The notes under the pieces are model-generated. The model was not told where the DNA came from, did not search any database, and worked only from the letters and a program-made list of their open reading frames with translations. A program made the translations under genes and the position numbers. A DNA stretch of 64,000 nucleotides from Eucalyptus grandis (taxonomy: Eukaryota; Streptophyta; Magnoliopsida; Myrtales; Myrtaceae): positions 22,462,559-22,526,558 of the forward strand of contig NC_052614.1 in the NCBI RefSeq assembly GCF_016545825.1. Direction: 5' to 3'. Shown here in pieces: positions 47,959-58,683 of this stretch; the first letter of the stretch is position 1; each line of letters starts with the position of its first letter.

Positions 47959-48473
47959 GGGTTAATACCCCGAAAAACCCCAAATTGGTACACTTTGTGA
48001 CAAATTTACCCCAAACTATTTTTGACCACCAAAAACCCCAAACCGGTATACCTTTGACAAATTTACCCCAACCCGGTGCACTTGTGACAAATTTACCCTA
48101 TGTTAGTTTTTGTTAAATTTTATTCTCAAATTATTAAGTTAAATGACACGTGATAGTTAACCTAGGTATACCAATTTAGGATTTTACGCTCTGCATTTGT
48201 CACAGTTTACAATTTTTGTGATTTTTTTTTGTGGTATTAATCCAATTTAGCAGAGAGTATATTTGTCACAAATTTACCAGGTTAGGGTTTTTTGCGGTTG
48301 AATAAATTAGTTTGGGGTAAATTTGTCATAAATGTACCAGGTTAGGGTTTTTTATAGTTAGTCGGGGGTAAATTTGTGAAGTTTACCGATTTTGGGGTTT
48401 TTCATGATCAAAAAAATAGTTTGGGGTAAATTTGTCACAAGTGTGCTAGTTTGGGATTTTACGGTATTAACCC
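47959..48473. mobile_element. MULE-type MITE, family A, near-intact
   Basis: The element begins gggttaataccccgaaaaacc and ends acggtattaaccc, and arms of about 150 bases pair imperfectly (taccccaaactatttttgac at the left, aaaatagtttggggta at the right). The flanks both read ttttcttttt, compatible with a nine- or ten-base duplication, though that sequence is low-complexity. It is the best-preserved copy and a good reference for the family. Confidence 0.8.
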
Positions 48474-48591
48474 TTTTCTTTTTGAATTTTTTTTATTTTT
48501 GAATTTTTTTATTTTTGATTTTGTTTTTGTTTTTGCTTTTATTTTCCTATTTTTTAGGGTTGGGGCGATAGACACCAGCAATCCTTGCCTA

Positions 48592-48921
48592 TTGGAGTGT
48601 CAATGGTTCTGTTCAGTTAGGTTTTTTTGAAAAACTAAACCGAATTGAACCGTTAGAAAAATCTTCCGAACCAAACCGAACCGAAATTATGATTTGGTTC
48701 GGTTTTTCGGTTTTCGGTATTTCGGTTTTTAGGTATTTTTTTTTTTTTTTTTGGTTAAACTCGAGATTTCTCCACTTTTATTTGTCGGTTTGGTTCGGTT
48801 CGATTAATCGAGAAAAATCGAACCGAACCGAAAATTTTCGATTTTTAATGAAAATCGAACTGAATGAAAATCGAATCGAAAAAATTGAATTTTTCAGTTC
48901 GGTTCGGTTAATGACCCCTAC
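48592..48921. mobile_element. hAT-type palindromic MITE
   Basis: The left end ttggagtgtcaatggttc and the right end (reversed: taggggtcattaaccgaacc) are inverted repeats. The body is rich in GGTTCGGTT and AACCGAACC. Flanking eight bases cttgccta (48584-48591) and tttgccta (48922-48929) differ at one place, fitting an hAT target duplication. It lies about 120 bases after the family A element. Confidence 0.75.
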
Positions 48922-48929
48922 TTTGCCTA

Positions 48930-50145
48930 GATTGGATGAGGCTATGATGGCTGCCCAAATTCAACGAGGGCCTTTGCGTCCTCACCTACAGGTGGTGAGG
49001 CTACATTGGCTACTTTTGGGACTAGCTTTCCCAAGTATATTTGGGTATCCAAGGCCCGTTTGAGCAAATATGGGGTGTTTGGGAACATTTTTGAAACTTG
49101 TTGGCCTTCCAAAGGCTGAAAGCCTAAGGTATCTTGGGAGCTGCCTTGGGCTTTTAGCATTCTTGGCATGCTGGCTGAGAGTGTATAAAAAAATTTCTTC
49201 CCAAATTATCTTTGCTGATTTTTCAATTTTTCAATGTTGCCCTCACTATTTATCTTCCTCTTCTCCATGAGCGATCGCAATCGCCAACTTGACGGTAACC
49301 GTCGCACCCGCTGCATTGCTATCTTCACGCGGAGGTCACTGGAGCCGCCCGACCCATCTAGTCGTAGATTTGGTCGCGACCAGATGTGGTGGCCGAGGCC
49401 GCGCGACCATCTAGTCATAAATTTGGTCATGATGTCGCGAAGGTTGCGACCCATCTAGTTTTGATGACCAGATGCGATTGTCGGTGACTGTTGCACCTTT
49501 TGCACCGAGACCTCAATGCGGAGGTCGCTGGGGTCGCACGACCCATCTGGTTGTAGATCTGGTTGTGACTAGATGTGATCACAGTGAAGGTTGCGACCAA
49601 ATGCGGTCGTCGACAACTGTCTCGCCCACCACACTACGACCTTCACGCGAAGGTCACATGAACCCTTGCTGGAGGCTCACGCAACTACTAGATTTGCAAT
49701 TAAATGGGTCGCGAAGGTGCAATCTCAAATTTGGTCGCCGCGACGCAATGAGGATCGCCCAACGCACCACGACCTCCATCATGGTCGCGCAATTTGGGTC
49801 CTGTGACCCTTCGGCAAGGGTTGTAATGACCAAATTTGATTGCCGTGACGCTTGTCGGACCGCCTATCTATATCGAAGGGCCTTTGTCGGATTGCCGACA
49901 AAGGGTCGGATTGCCTGCTCCTTGCGGGCAACTGCTTGTTCTTGGTTGAGGAACTTTTTTATTTATTTAATGAATAACAAAAACTTTGGCAAATATAATT
50001 TTTCCAAACACCATTTTATTCAAAATATTTCACAATGGATTTTTACAATATAATTTATCAAACATAATTTGCATTTTGGAAAACATCTTTAATTTAATGA
50101 CTTTTGCATTTGTCCAAAGACTTTCCTCAAAAGCCTTTCCAAACG
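48930..50145. repeat. Inverted-arm region with degenerate GC-rich internal repeats
   Basis: Between a left edge near 49070 (ggtgtttgggaacattt) and a right edge near 50140 (cctttccaaacgcac) lies a GC-rich stretch (49270-49870). It is made of degenerate, partly inverted repeats of words such as gacccatctag, gatttggtcgcgacca, cttcacgcgaaggtc and aggtcgctgg. Open frames here (49234-49458, 49472-50053) are by-products of this composition. Probably the interior of another foldback element. Confidence 0.45.
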
Positions 50146-50984
50146 CACGTATTATCCTTACCCTAGGTGAAGGTTATGTTGTCCTTACCCAAGGAAGGAG
50201 AAAAAATAGAAATGAAAAATGAAAATTTAAAATTTTAAAAATAAAAACAAAAAAATATTGAAAATTTGTTTATGTTAGCACCGATGAGATCGAGTAAGAC
50301 AGTCGATGTCTAAGTGAGTAATGAAAAAGTTATGATACTCAAAATAATGCTATACAAAAGTTATGATATTTACATTATTATTGCCTTGTATAAATTGGCT
50401 CAATTTCAAGTGTTGTGATTTTAAAACCTATAATGTGTTGATTAAGGATGTCAATGGTTTGATTCGGATTGAGTTTTCAGGAGATTTGAACTAAACCAAA
50501 CGGTAGAATGAGTGTTCGACCCAAATTGAATGGAATATAACTCATTGAAAATTTCATTCGATTTGGATTTCAGTTTTGAGATTACATTCTTTTTATTCTT
50601 TTATTTTTATTTTGCGTGCAAGCCTTTTTCCTCCACACCACTTGAGCACCTACCATTCAAACATATTGTGCCTCATCACCTCCAACAATCATCTCATCTC
50701 GTCATTGGAGGTAAAGGGGCTGATGATGGTTGGTGACTTGTTTGGTGATAGATTGGGAGCCTTCATAAATCTTTTAATAGTACTAATTTAATCATAAATA
50801 TTTTGATTTATAGTCAATCTTTTAATAGTACTTAATCATAGTTAATTTTTTGACTAATATTGATTGAATATTTCGATTGCCAATCAATTTGCTAACATGA
50901 CTAGACACTGATGTGAATATATTTTTAGTAATATCTTATGATTTTTCAAATTTTATATGTATATTTTTTATTTCATTGGTTTTT
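50146..50984. other. AT-rich spacer
   Basis: No gene is seen. Positions 50450-50560 (ggatgtcaatggtttgattc ...) look like a decayed half of the hAT-type palindromic MITE at 48592. Confidence 0.35.
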
Positions 50985-51249
50985 TTTTTTTCCTTCTTCC
51001 TCCCATTGGTTGCTGATGTCCGACGACCGACTAGAGGCAAGGCTCGGTGAGGTTGGCCTCACCGATCGCTAGTGAGGCTCGAGTCCTCGCTAGAGGCTAC
51101 GCAGCCATGGTCAAGGCATGACCTCGTCGGTCGGCCATTGCCTCTAGGTAGTCACCTAGGTCTAATAATTGATTGGAGGAAGGAAAAAGGGAAGGAAAAA
51201 AAATTTGAAAAAAAAATTAAAATGTTCACGTTAGTGCTGATTATGTTAC
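50985..51249. repeat. GC-rich cassette, truncated foldback element
   Basis: A T-rich/ttccttcttcc tract opens a GC-rich core (words such as aggctcggtgagg, gcctcaccg and ctagaggc) which closes with ggaggaaggaaaaagggaagg and then an AT-rich arm matching the inner arm of the next element (aaaattaaaatgttcacgtt against aaaattaaaat...gttcatgtt). It seems to be a related element lacking one arm. Confidence 0.45.
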
Positions 51250-51254
51250 ATAAG

Positions 51255-52014
51255 AAAAGAAGTGTTAAAAAAGTCCTAAATTTTTTGCATTTGCGATAAT
51301 TTAATCATAAACCCTTTTTTGTGCAAATTTAGCTATAAAATTTTTTAAGTTGTGCCAATACAGTCCTTTTTAACTAATTTTAGCTAGATTTTGTTGACTG
51401 AACACCAATTGACTAACGTAGATTGATCAGCGTTGACGTGGACAACTTTTAATAATATTTTTATTTTTCCTTCTCCTTTCTCCGACCGCGAGGTCAACCT
51501 CTCGCTAGTGACCATGAGGGCCACCTCAAGCGGGATTGGTGAGACTCACCCTCGCTAGATCTAGCGAAGTCAAGCCTCATCGACCAAACGCAAGGTCGCC
51601 CTTGAGGCATGGGCAATGACTCGCCCATGGCCGGCGAGGCTCAAGCTCGTCAAATTTGGGCGCGAGGCTACCCTCGAGACCTGGGTGACGAGGGTCAAGC
51701 CTTGCTCATGGCCAATGAAGCTTGACCTCGCTAGCTGAACGCAAGGCCGCCCTCATGGCCACTAGCAATCTGGCCAGTCGCTAGCAACCAATTGAAGAAA
51801 GGAGAAGAGAAGGAAAAAAAAATTAAAATATTATTAAAAGTTGTTCATGTTAACCGACTATCATCTAGTTAGCAAAATTCGGCCAAAATTGATTGGAAAT
51901 GATTGAATTGACATAACATAAAAATGTTTAGGATTAAATTGATACAAATGCAAAATGTTTAGTATTAAATTTGTACAAATACAAAGGTTTGGAACTTTTT
52001 TAACACTTCTCCCC
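51255..52014. mobile_element. Long inverted-repeat element with GC-rich core
   Basis: The left arm (gaagtgttaaaaaagtcc, then ttgcatttgcgataattt) and the right arm (reversed: gaagtgttaaaaaagttcc, then ctttgtatttgtacaaattt) are inverted repeats over more than 100 bases. The five bases ataag flank both sides (51250-51254 and 52015-52019). The core (51470-51830) is GC-rich with reiterated gcgaggt/cctcgct words between ttccttctcctttctcc and ggagaagagaaggaaa tracts. No coding function. Confidence 0.6.
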
Positions 52015-52660
52015 ATAAGTCTTCTAATCAAAATTAGCATAAATGATTTAATTAATTTTATGTTAAAAGGTTTAGGATTAAACTAACACCGATATAATTG
52101 CCTTAGGACTTTTTTAACAATTTTTGTATTGAAAAAAAATAAGCAATTCAAACTCAACTAGATCTCATATTTCGAAAATCCACATGCAATGAATTTCCAC
52201 CACATGAGTTAAAGAAATTTTAAGCGCAAATTGCCAATCAAATCAAGCAACTACATTGATACACGAGTAACATACCAATCTGTTCTGTTTTCACAATTTG
52301 TTGATCTAATCATTATAGAAGAATTTGCATCCTCGCATTACACTCAAGATATATAGGCAAAGTGTGTGAACCCATTTCACCCAAAATTTCTAATTTTTTC
52401 TCACTTTTGCTTTACGACTTTTCCTTCGAAATTTGGAAATAAATAATACCATCTTAGTTATTGTAGATAAATTATGGCTAAACTTTATAAAACTCTTCAA
52501 ATGTCATTTGAGTTTCAAGAAATAGTGGGAAAAACTTATGGAAAATTTTAGTAAATATATAATTATTTTTAAGGGATATCAAAAAAATTGGCTTTTAAAA
52601 TGAACTTATCATTGTGTTAAATTCAGTTTAAGATAAAAATTGTGTACTTGCTAAAACATA
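52015..52660. other. AT-rich spacer upstream of AFC3
   Basis: No gene or clear repeat. Positions 52060-52115 repeat the 'taggattaaactaac' wording of the neighbouring element and may be a remnant. Confidence 0.35.
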
Positions 52661-52914
52661 TATATATAATCCTTTCTAAGGCAGTCACCACCATCACCGG
52701 CATATCCCTCGCTCGCGTCAGCACCTTCGTCTTCCTCAGAAGCGGACCGGCCAGAAAACCCTAATTTCATCGTCCCGTTCGCGAGCGAGCGCGCGCCTTT
52801 TCCCCCAATCCCTATCGATTCGCGTTGCAGATACGCGAGCGCCGGCCGGCGATCCTCGGACACGCGCCGTCGCGGTCGCGGTGGGGGAAGATCGGCGGTG
52901 GTGTGTATAAATCC
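52661..52914 (+). promoter_or_regulatory. AFC3 leader and proximal promoter
   Basis: An AT-rich stretch with a tatatatataa run (about 52660) is followed by a GC-rich leader up to the start codon at 52915. The TA run could act as a TATA element, but I cannot fix the transcription start. Confidence 0.35.
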
Positions 52915-55900
52915 ATGGAGAAGGAGCGCGTGAGAAACGGCCTCGGCTCACCTGGGACGTCCCGCCGGCGGTGTCGGAGGTCCGTCGGGGGGTTTGGCGT
53001 GCGGTTTTGCTTGGGGGGGAGAGCTAGGGTTTCTGAATCGGGGGACTGGGTTTTTCTCGAGGTTTTGATGGGAATTTTTTTTTTTTTTTGTAGGCGAGGG
53101 ACCAGTCTGGTTTGGCGGGTAATCATCTGGCGGAGCGGCACCCGTCGCCTCCGAAGAGGGACGACGACCGCGAGGGGCATTACGTGTACAGCCTCGGCGA
53201 GAACCTCACTCCGAGATGTACGTTTTCCGTGATCCGATGTCTGTCGTGTTGCGCTTGCCGTTTTGCCGTGACCGTGATTCATTCCTCTGGTTTTATGTCT
53301 GCTTCCTATCATTTTGGAGCTTTGATTGGAGAACGAGTTTTGTTCCTCTGCACGTCGCTCGTTCAACAAAGCATGTTTTTTTTTTTTTTTTGGTGGGTAT
53401 GTCCTGGTTACGCTCGCGAAGTGGTTGTTATCTGCGTCTTTCATCGTTCTGTCATCTTAGTCTTTTTCGTTGTCTTGGCAAAACCACTTGTGTTTGCTGG
53501 ATGATTATGTATTGGATGGTTATGTGAGTCGAATGGGTCCAGCCTCAGAAGCTCCTGTTTTGCTTGGTTCCACGACGCTAGTTCAACTTAATGTTTTTGG
53601 CCCTTTTGGGTATTGTGAAATGAGGTCTCCGTGTCTGGTCTGTTGTCTTCCAAGGCCCTTACTTTGTTGGTTTTGTGATTTGTGCTGTAATATCTACTTA
53701 TGAAGTCAATTTGCCTAAGTTCTGGATTTTGTATTTTTTGGGATTGCTCTTCTTCTTTACATGAAAAAATCGGGTGCCCTTGAAAGGAATTTGATATATT
53801 TGTCATGGGCCTTCTTAGATTCGATGAATATGTTGTATCATGACTATAAATCTATCTGTGATTCGAGCAACCTTTTGAAATTATGTCTCGAATTTTATTT
53901 TATCCTACAGACATCTGGTGTACTTTTACTGAATCTTGTATTTGGTGGCATTGTCTCTTAGTGGGTTAGTCCTAATTTCACATGCAATTTTAATGTGCAA
54001 CAGATAAAATACTCAGCAAGATGGGTGAAGGTTAGCCTGTCGAGAGCTCCTGCTGTCCTCAAGATATTTGTTATTGAGATTCTGCTTGCATCATTCAACA
54101 TTGTGCTAGTGCTGTAGGCACATTTGGGCGTGTCTTGGAATGTTGGGATCGCCAAACACGAGAATATGTGGCTGTTAAGGTTGTCCGAAGTATAAGGAAG
54201 TATCGCGATGCAGCAATGATTGAAGTGGATATACTTCAACTCATTGCCAAGAATGATAGGGGCAGCTCTCGGTATTATTTATGTGGTTTTGGCTTCTTGA
54301 ATTGCTGGATCAGATAACATGGTCTAATTATGTGCATCTTCATTGCTCTGGACAGCTGTGTTCAAATTCGGAATTGGTTTGATTACCGCGATCACATATG
54401 CATAGTGAGTGATCTGACTAACTTCTGTTGTTTTTATAGCTAATTTTGTTCTTTCCTCATGAAATCTCTCTTGAAACGCTCTTTTTAACATCCAGACTGT
54501 GTTCTCATTCTTATGTTTAATCACAATCATAACTGAAGTTGGTGATATTTGTGTCCATGTGCTGATATCAAGCTTGGGCATCTGGTTGAACCTGCCATTC
54601 TCATGTGCTAGTAGTTTATCAATAACCATATTCATTCAATTGGAAACTAAACAGAAACCCTTTTGTTGGATGCATTTGAATGGTGTTATCAGGTGTTTGA
54701 GAAGCTTGGACCAAGCTTATATGATATTCTAAAGAGAAATAGATATCATCCATTTCCTGTGGATCTTGTTCGAGAATTTGGACGTCAGCTTTTGGAATCT
54801 GTAGCATGTCTGTGGATTATTCTTGGCTTTTGTTTTAGTTTCTCATTCCAGTATTGTTCTCATAAATATTCCTCCAAAAGCCTCTTGCTTCACCTGGTTG
54901 CTTCCCAGGTTTATGCTTTCTAACTGCTGCTATATGTGACGTAGCGTCTGTGCTTTATTGCTTTGAGCAGATATGCACGATTTGCGCTTAATTCACACTG
55001 ACTTGAAGCCTGAAAATATCCTTCTTGAATCTTCTGAATCCATTAATATTCCTGACTTTAAGGTACACGATCTCTTACAAATTGGAAATTGTGTCTTAAT
55101 TAGGATAATTCTGTTTTATTAAAATTGTTGGATCATACAGAGGACGACCTCAGGTGCAATGCAGTATCGGTGCTTGCCCAAGTCTAGTGCCATTAAGGTG
55201 ATTGATTTTGGTAGTACTGCGTATGATAATCAAAATCATAGCTCCATCGTTTCTACAAGGCATTACCGAGCACCGGAGGTTATCCTAGGTAACTGGCCAT
55301 CCACACATTGAAACCTTTTGAACATTAGCACATAAAATTGTGCTTCCCCTGCTGTACTTGATTACTTTTGATGGTTTGTGTTCTGTTTCAATAAAGATTT
55401 TCATTTGATGTTGGTCTAGAAACTCTTAAATCCGTTATCTAAAAATATTTGATGTTGGTATAGAAACTCTTAAACTCGTTCCTGTTGATTTCTTAATGGA
55501 AGGTTATAATGTAGTAGTGATTGTTGTAACAGAGGAAATTTACAATACTGTGACTATTGGGTTCTGTTTAAGAGCTCTGGTCGTGAGTGTCCTCGATGTT
55601 GGTGTTTGGGATGTCACCAGTTTGAGGGATATAATGCTGTGGTTCATTAGTGAATTGCAAGTTGTCTTTCTTTTCCCAATCATATTAGATATTCAATTTA
55701 TTGATTTTTTTTTATCTGTCGTGTGTTGCCTGATTGAATGGATGATGGAGTTATATGATTGGGAGAACGGATTCGATTGAGTGATCTAGGGGGGTTACTA
55801 ATTTTTCCATTCTTATTATATATGGCCTTGGACTTTTTCCAAGTACCTGTATGCTAGCATCTGGAAAGTTGTCACCTTGAATTGTGATGGGAAGCTCTAT

Positions 55901-57156
55901 AAAACTGATATAAAGTGGAAAGGAAGTTAAGATTAGCTTGACTTACATAGTGTAAGAACTGGCTATAGGATGGACATAGTTCTCTCTACATGACATTCGC
56001 CACTGTGCAGCCCAAAGCCTATTTGATTAGTATTAGGTCAGTTTAATCAGTACAATGATTGTTGATGTTTCTTTGAGTTTGTGGAGTTATTGGTTAGGTT
56101 CACATTTCAACTCTGAGTTTTTGTTTGGTGTGTGTTTAAAGTAGTGAATCGATGAGGTCTTTTTCATGCCTGAGCAGTTGGTGCTTAGTTGTATTTGCGG
56201 GTCAGGATTCTGCTTGTATGTTTGTGGTTATCAAATAAAATTGACTGTTTCAGCTGCCATTACGGTTTGTCAACATTTTAAGACTCACTTCTATTCCTTT
56301 CCTTTTTTTCTTTTGGGTGTCTTTTACAGGTTTAGGATGGAGTTATCCTTGTGATTTATGGAGTGTTGGATGCATACTTATTGAACTATGCACGGTTAGT
56401 CTTGTTGTTCCAATTGTAGCTCAGATATCAAATCTGGTGGAGGGAGTCCTTTAAATTGGACCTGTGTTCTCAGGGGGAAGCTTTATTTCAAACCCATGAA
56501 AATCTTGAGCATTTGGCAATGATGGAGAGGGTGTTGGGACCTCTACCGGAGCATATGATTAGAGGAGCCAAGTAAGTTCCTTATAACCTGTAATCCTTGT
56601 AGTTTTATCTGGTTCAATTGTTCCTTGGTAGACGTGTCTTTAAATGTCAAATTTTCCCCTGCTAAGAATGAGTTTGTGTAACGAGTTTCAGGAGTGGCTT
56701 GCTTTGGGTTTGGCGCATTTCATGTAACAGGATTGTATGGTCCTAGAGATGTTTCTTAATGTTTATCCTGTATTTAAATTAAAATTCCTTTTATTTATGT
56801 TGGCAGTAGGGGAGCTGAAATGTATTTTAGACGAGGATCACGTTTAAATTGGCCTGAAGGCGCAGTTTCAAGGGAGAGTATTAGAGCTGTGAAAAAACTC
56901 GATTCTTTACAGGTTTGCTTTTGTCCATTCTCCTTGGAGTTGTGGAAATTGATTCATTGACTTCCACTGATGGAAATTTTGCATGGTTTTGCTAATTTCA
57001 TTTATTGTACTGTGGCAGAACCTTGTAGCTCAAAATGCGGACTCCTCAAGATCTTCTCTCACCGATTTGTTGCGAGGTTTATTGAAGTACAATCCATCAG
57101 AACGGCTCACCGCTCAAGAAGCCCTAAAACACCCCTTTTTCAAGGATATGGCCTGA
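52915..57156 (+). CDS. AFC3: LAMMER (CLK-type) dual-specificity kinase AFC3
   Basis: Nuclear LAMMER-family kinase; relatives phosphorylate SR splicing factors. Exons: 52915-52979, 53094-53217, 54004-54030 (27 bases), 54118-54271, 54356-54404, 54693-54807, 54971-55062, 55141-55288, 56330-56394, 56474-56571, 56807-56912, 57019-57156. About 393 residues. Kinase landmarks: GEGTFGRV at 71-78, Lys93 in [14 protein letters not shown] at 187-194 with Asp189, DFG at 231-233, and the signature [11 protein letters not shown] at 292-302. An R-for-T style change after DFGSTAYDN is within family range. In exon 1 the A run 52935-52937 is one base short: with four A's the frame reads [18 protein letters not shown] as in relatives. 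As written, the frame set by the ATG leaves phase before the first junction. Confidence 0.9.
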
Positions 57157-58599
57157 GGTGTGTCCCGCAGGTGTTCTACACTAAAGCTGCTCAGATTAAG
57201 GAGTTTTCTCTGTGCATCTTGTGAAAACTGGTTGGTCTGGAGCGGAAAAGGAACCCAAGAGGCGGTTGCCCTGGCTTTGTAACATTGTGCATTTGATGTG
57301 CCTCTTTTTCTATGGCTAAGGCCTAAAAGAAAACTCCCTCTTTTCTAATGGGAAAAGGTTGTGCTGTGGAAGCATAGAATTTTGATCAGGAAGTCATGTT
57401 AAAGGCCGTCAGGAAGATACCATGACTAACTCTAACCCACGGAGTCAATTTAACAGAAACCCTCATGTGAAGTGTAGTTGCTGCTTATTGAAAGTACATT
57501 GTAGTCAAGCCCGGTCCTGAATTATACTCAAGACTCGATCGACCTTGGGGCAGAGTGACGAGTCGAGATTGAGTGGAATGGTATCGGTAACAGGTAGGAC
57601 GAAAGTATAATATGTCATAAACGAGTTTAAATGGAATGACAGTCGAAGATCTCTTATTATTTTGAGGTATATGAAAAATTTCTCAGGTTGGACTTGAGCA
57701 TTCAGAGGACTATCATAACGTAGGATGCGACGTCTAACATAAAACCCAACATTACTAAGTTGCATACGGCAAGGTCACGGTGTAGTGGCATCTTGGCGTG
57801 TCTTAAATGGACACACTTCGAATCTAAGTATCTTTTACCTGTGAAGATATGACTGGGATGAAACAAAGTTAGCTAATTCGATGTATAAAGTGATCTATCG
57901 TCCTGTTATGAGATGACACCTTGCGCATGGCCTATAATATACAACTTAACAAAAGTTAAACTTAGAATGCAAAGTAAGTATTTTCTCACATAAGCAAGGT
58001 TATTTTTAAGCTCAAGTCAACTAATTTTGTGGTGCTACTTGTGTCGTGTCTTGATGTCAACCTTCAAGAAAAGTATAAAAAAAAAAATTCTAAATCTATT
58101 GTATTGTGTTAGGCAAAAGTTGAAATTGAATTAGTACCAATGTGAAAAATTAAGGATTAAATTGGTCTTATTGAAATGTTTATGATTGAATTTTTATAAT
58201 TCAATCATAAACAACTTTTTTGATACTTTCCCACTAACCTCAAACTCATGACATGGGTTCCAAGAATTTTACCAAACCTAATAAGATAGGGGAAAGTGGG
58301 TGATTTGCGCAATGCCTAGTTTTGATAATTTGTAAATTGAAGAAACCTTCTTTCACTGTGTCAATAAAGATAAATTAATTATAGCTCTGAACAAGATGTG
58401 TAAAAATCTTGCCCGACGATTTTCATCTAAAAGAGAAAAAGGAACGACCAATTCAATGGTGGTCACACATGCATTTAAGGAAGTCATGATATCAGTAAAT
58501 GACATTGATAATCTTCTCGGCCAGAGGAGAAAGACGTTGCATTGCGTCAGGCTCAAATTACTAAAAAACGCAAGAAGTAAAACGTTGTGGCAGAAAATT
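57157..58599. other. AFC3 3' region and spacer
   Basis: No gene. Positions about 57770-57840 have a weak Pol III A/B-box arrangement (gtgtagtggca and cttcgaatct) that may be a decayed SINE. Positions about 58073-58233 are a small AT-rich inverted repeat (gaaaagtataaaaaaa / ttttttgatactttccc) related to the ends of the 51255 element. Confidence 0.35.
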
Positions 58600-58683
58600 T
58601 GTCAGAAGTGGGATTTGAACCCACGCCCTCTTTCGAGGACCAGAACTTGAGTCTGGCGCCTTAGACCACTCGGCCATCCTGAC
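58600..58683 (-). tRNA. tRNA-Leu (anticodon CAA)
   Basis: Read on the minus strand, GTCAGGA pairs with TTCTGAC as the acceptor stem, followed by discriminator A. The D arm has GGCCGAGTGGTCTAAGGCG, the anticodon stem CCAGA/TCTGG encloses CTCAAGT with anticodon CAA, there is a long class II variable arm (GTCCTCGAAAGAGGGC), and the T arm is GTGGGTTCAAATCCCAC. Both Pol III boxes are present. It has no intron and no encoded CCA, so it is nuclear-type and decodes UUG. It lies between the convergent AFC3 and DDR4-like genes. Confidence 0.95.

Noticed and set aside
48689..49063. Plus-strand frame with Phe-rich segment
   Set aside because: It spans the T run and palindromic hAT MITE and has no protein-like conservation.
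49472..50053. 193-codon plus-strand frame
   Set aside because: Composed of degenerate GC-rich repeats with reiterated Arg/Thr/Gln words; no domain and repeat origin evident.
53112..53527. Frames reading from AFC3 exon 2 into intron 2
   Set aside because: They run into intron sequence; the kinase reading requires splicing at 53217/54004.
58601..58683. Plastid or mitochondrial insertion as the source of the tRNA
   Set aside because: The tRNA sequence is of the nuclear tRNA-Leu(CAA) type and the flanks are not organellar.
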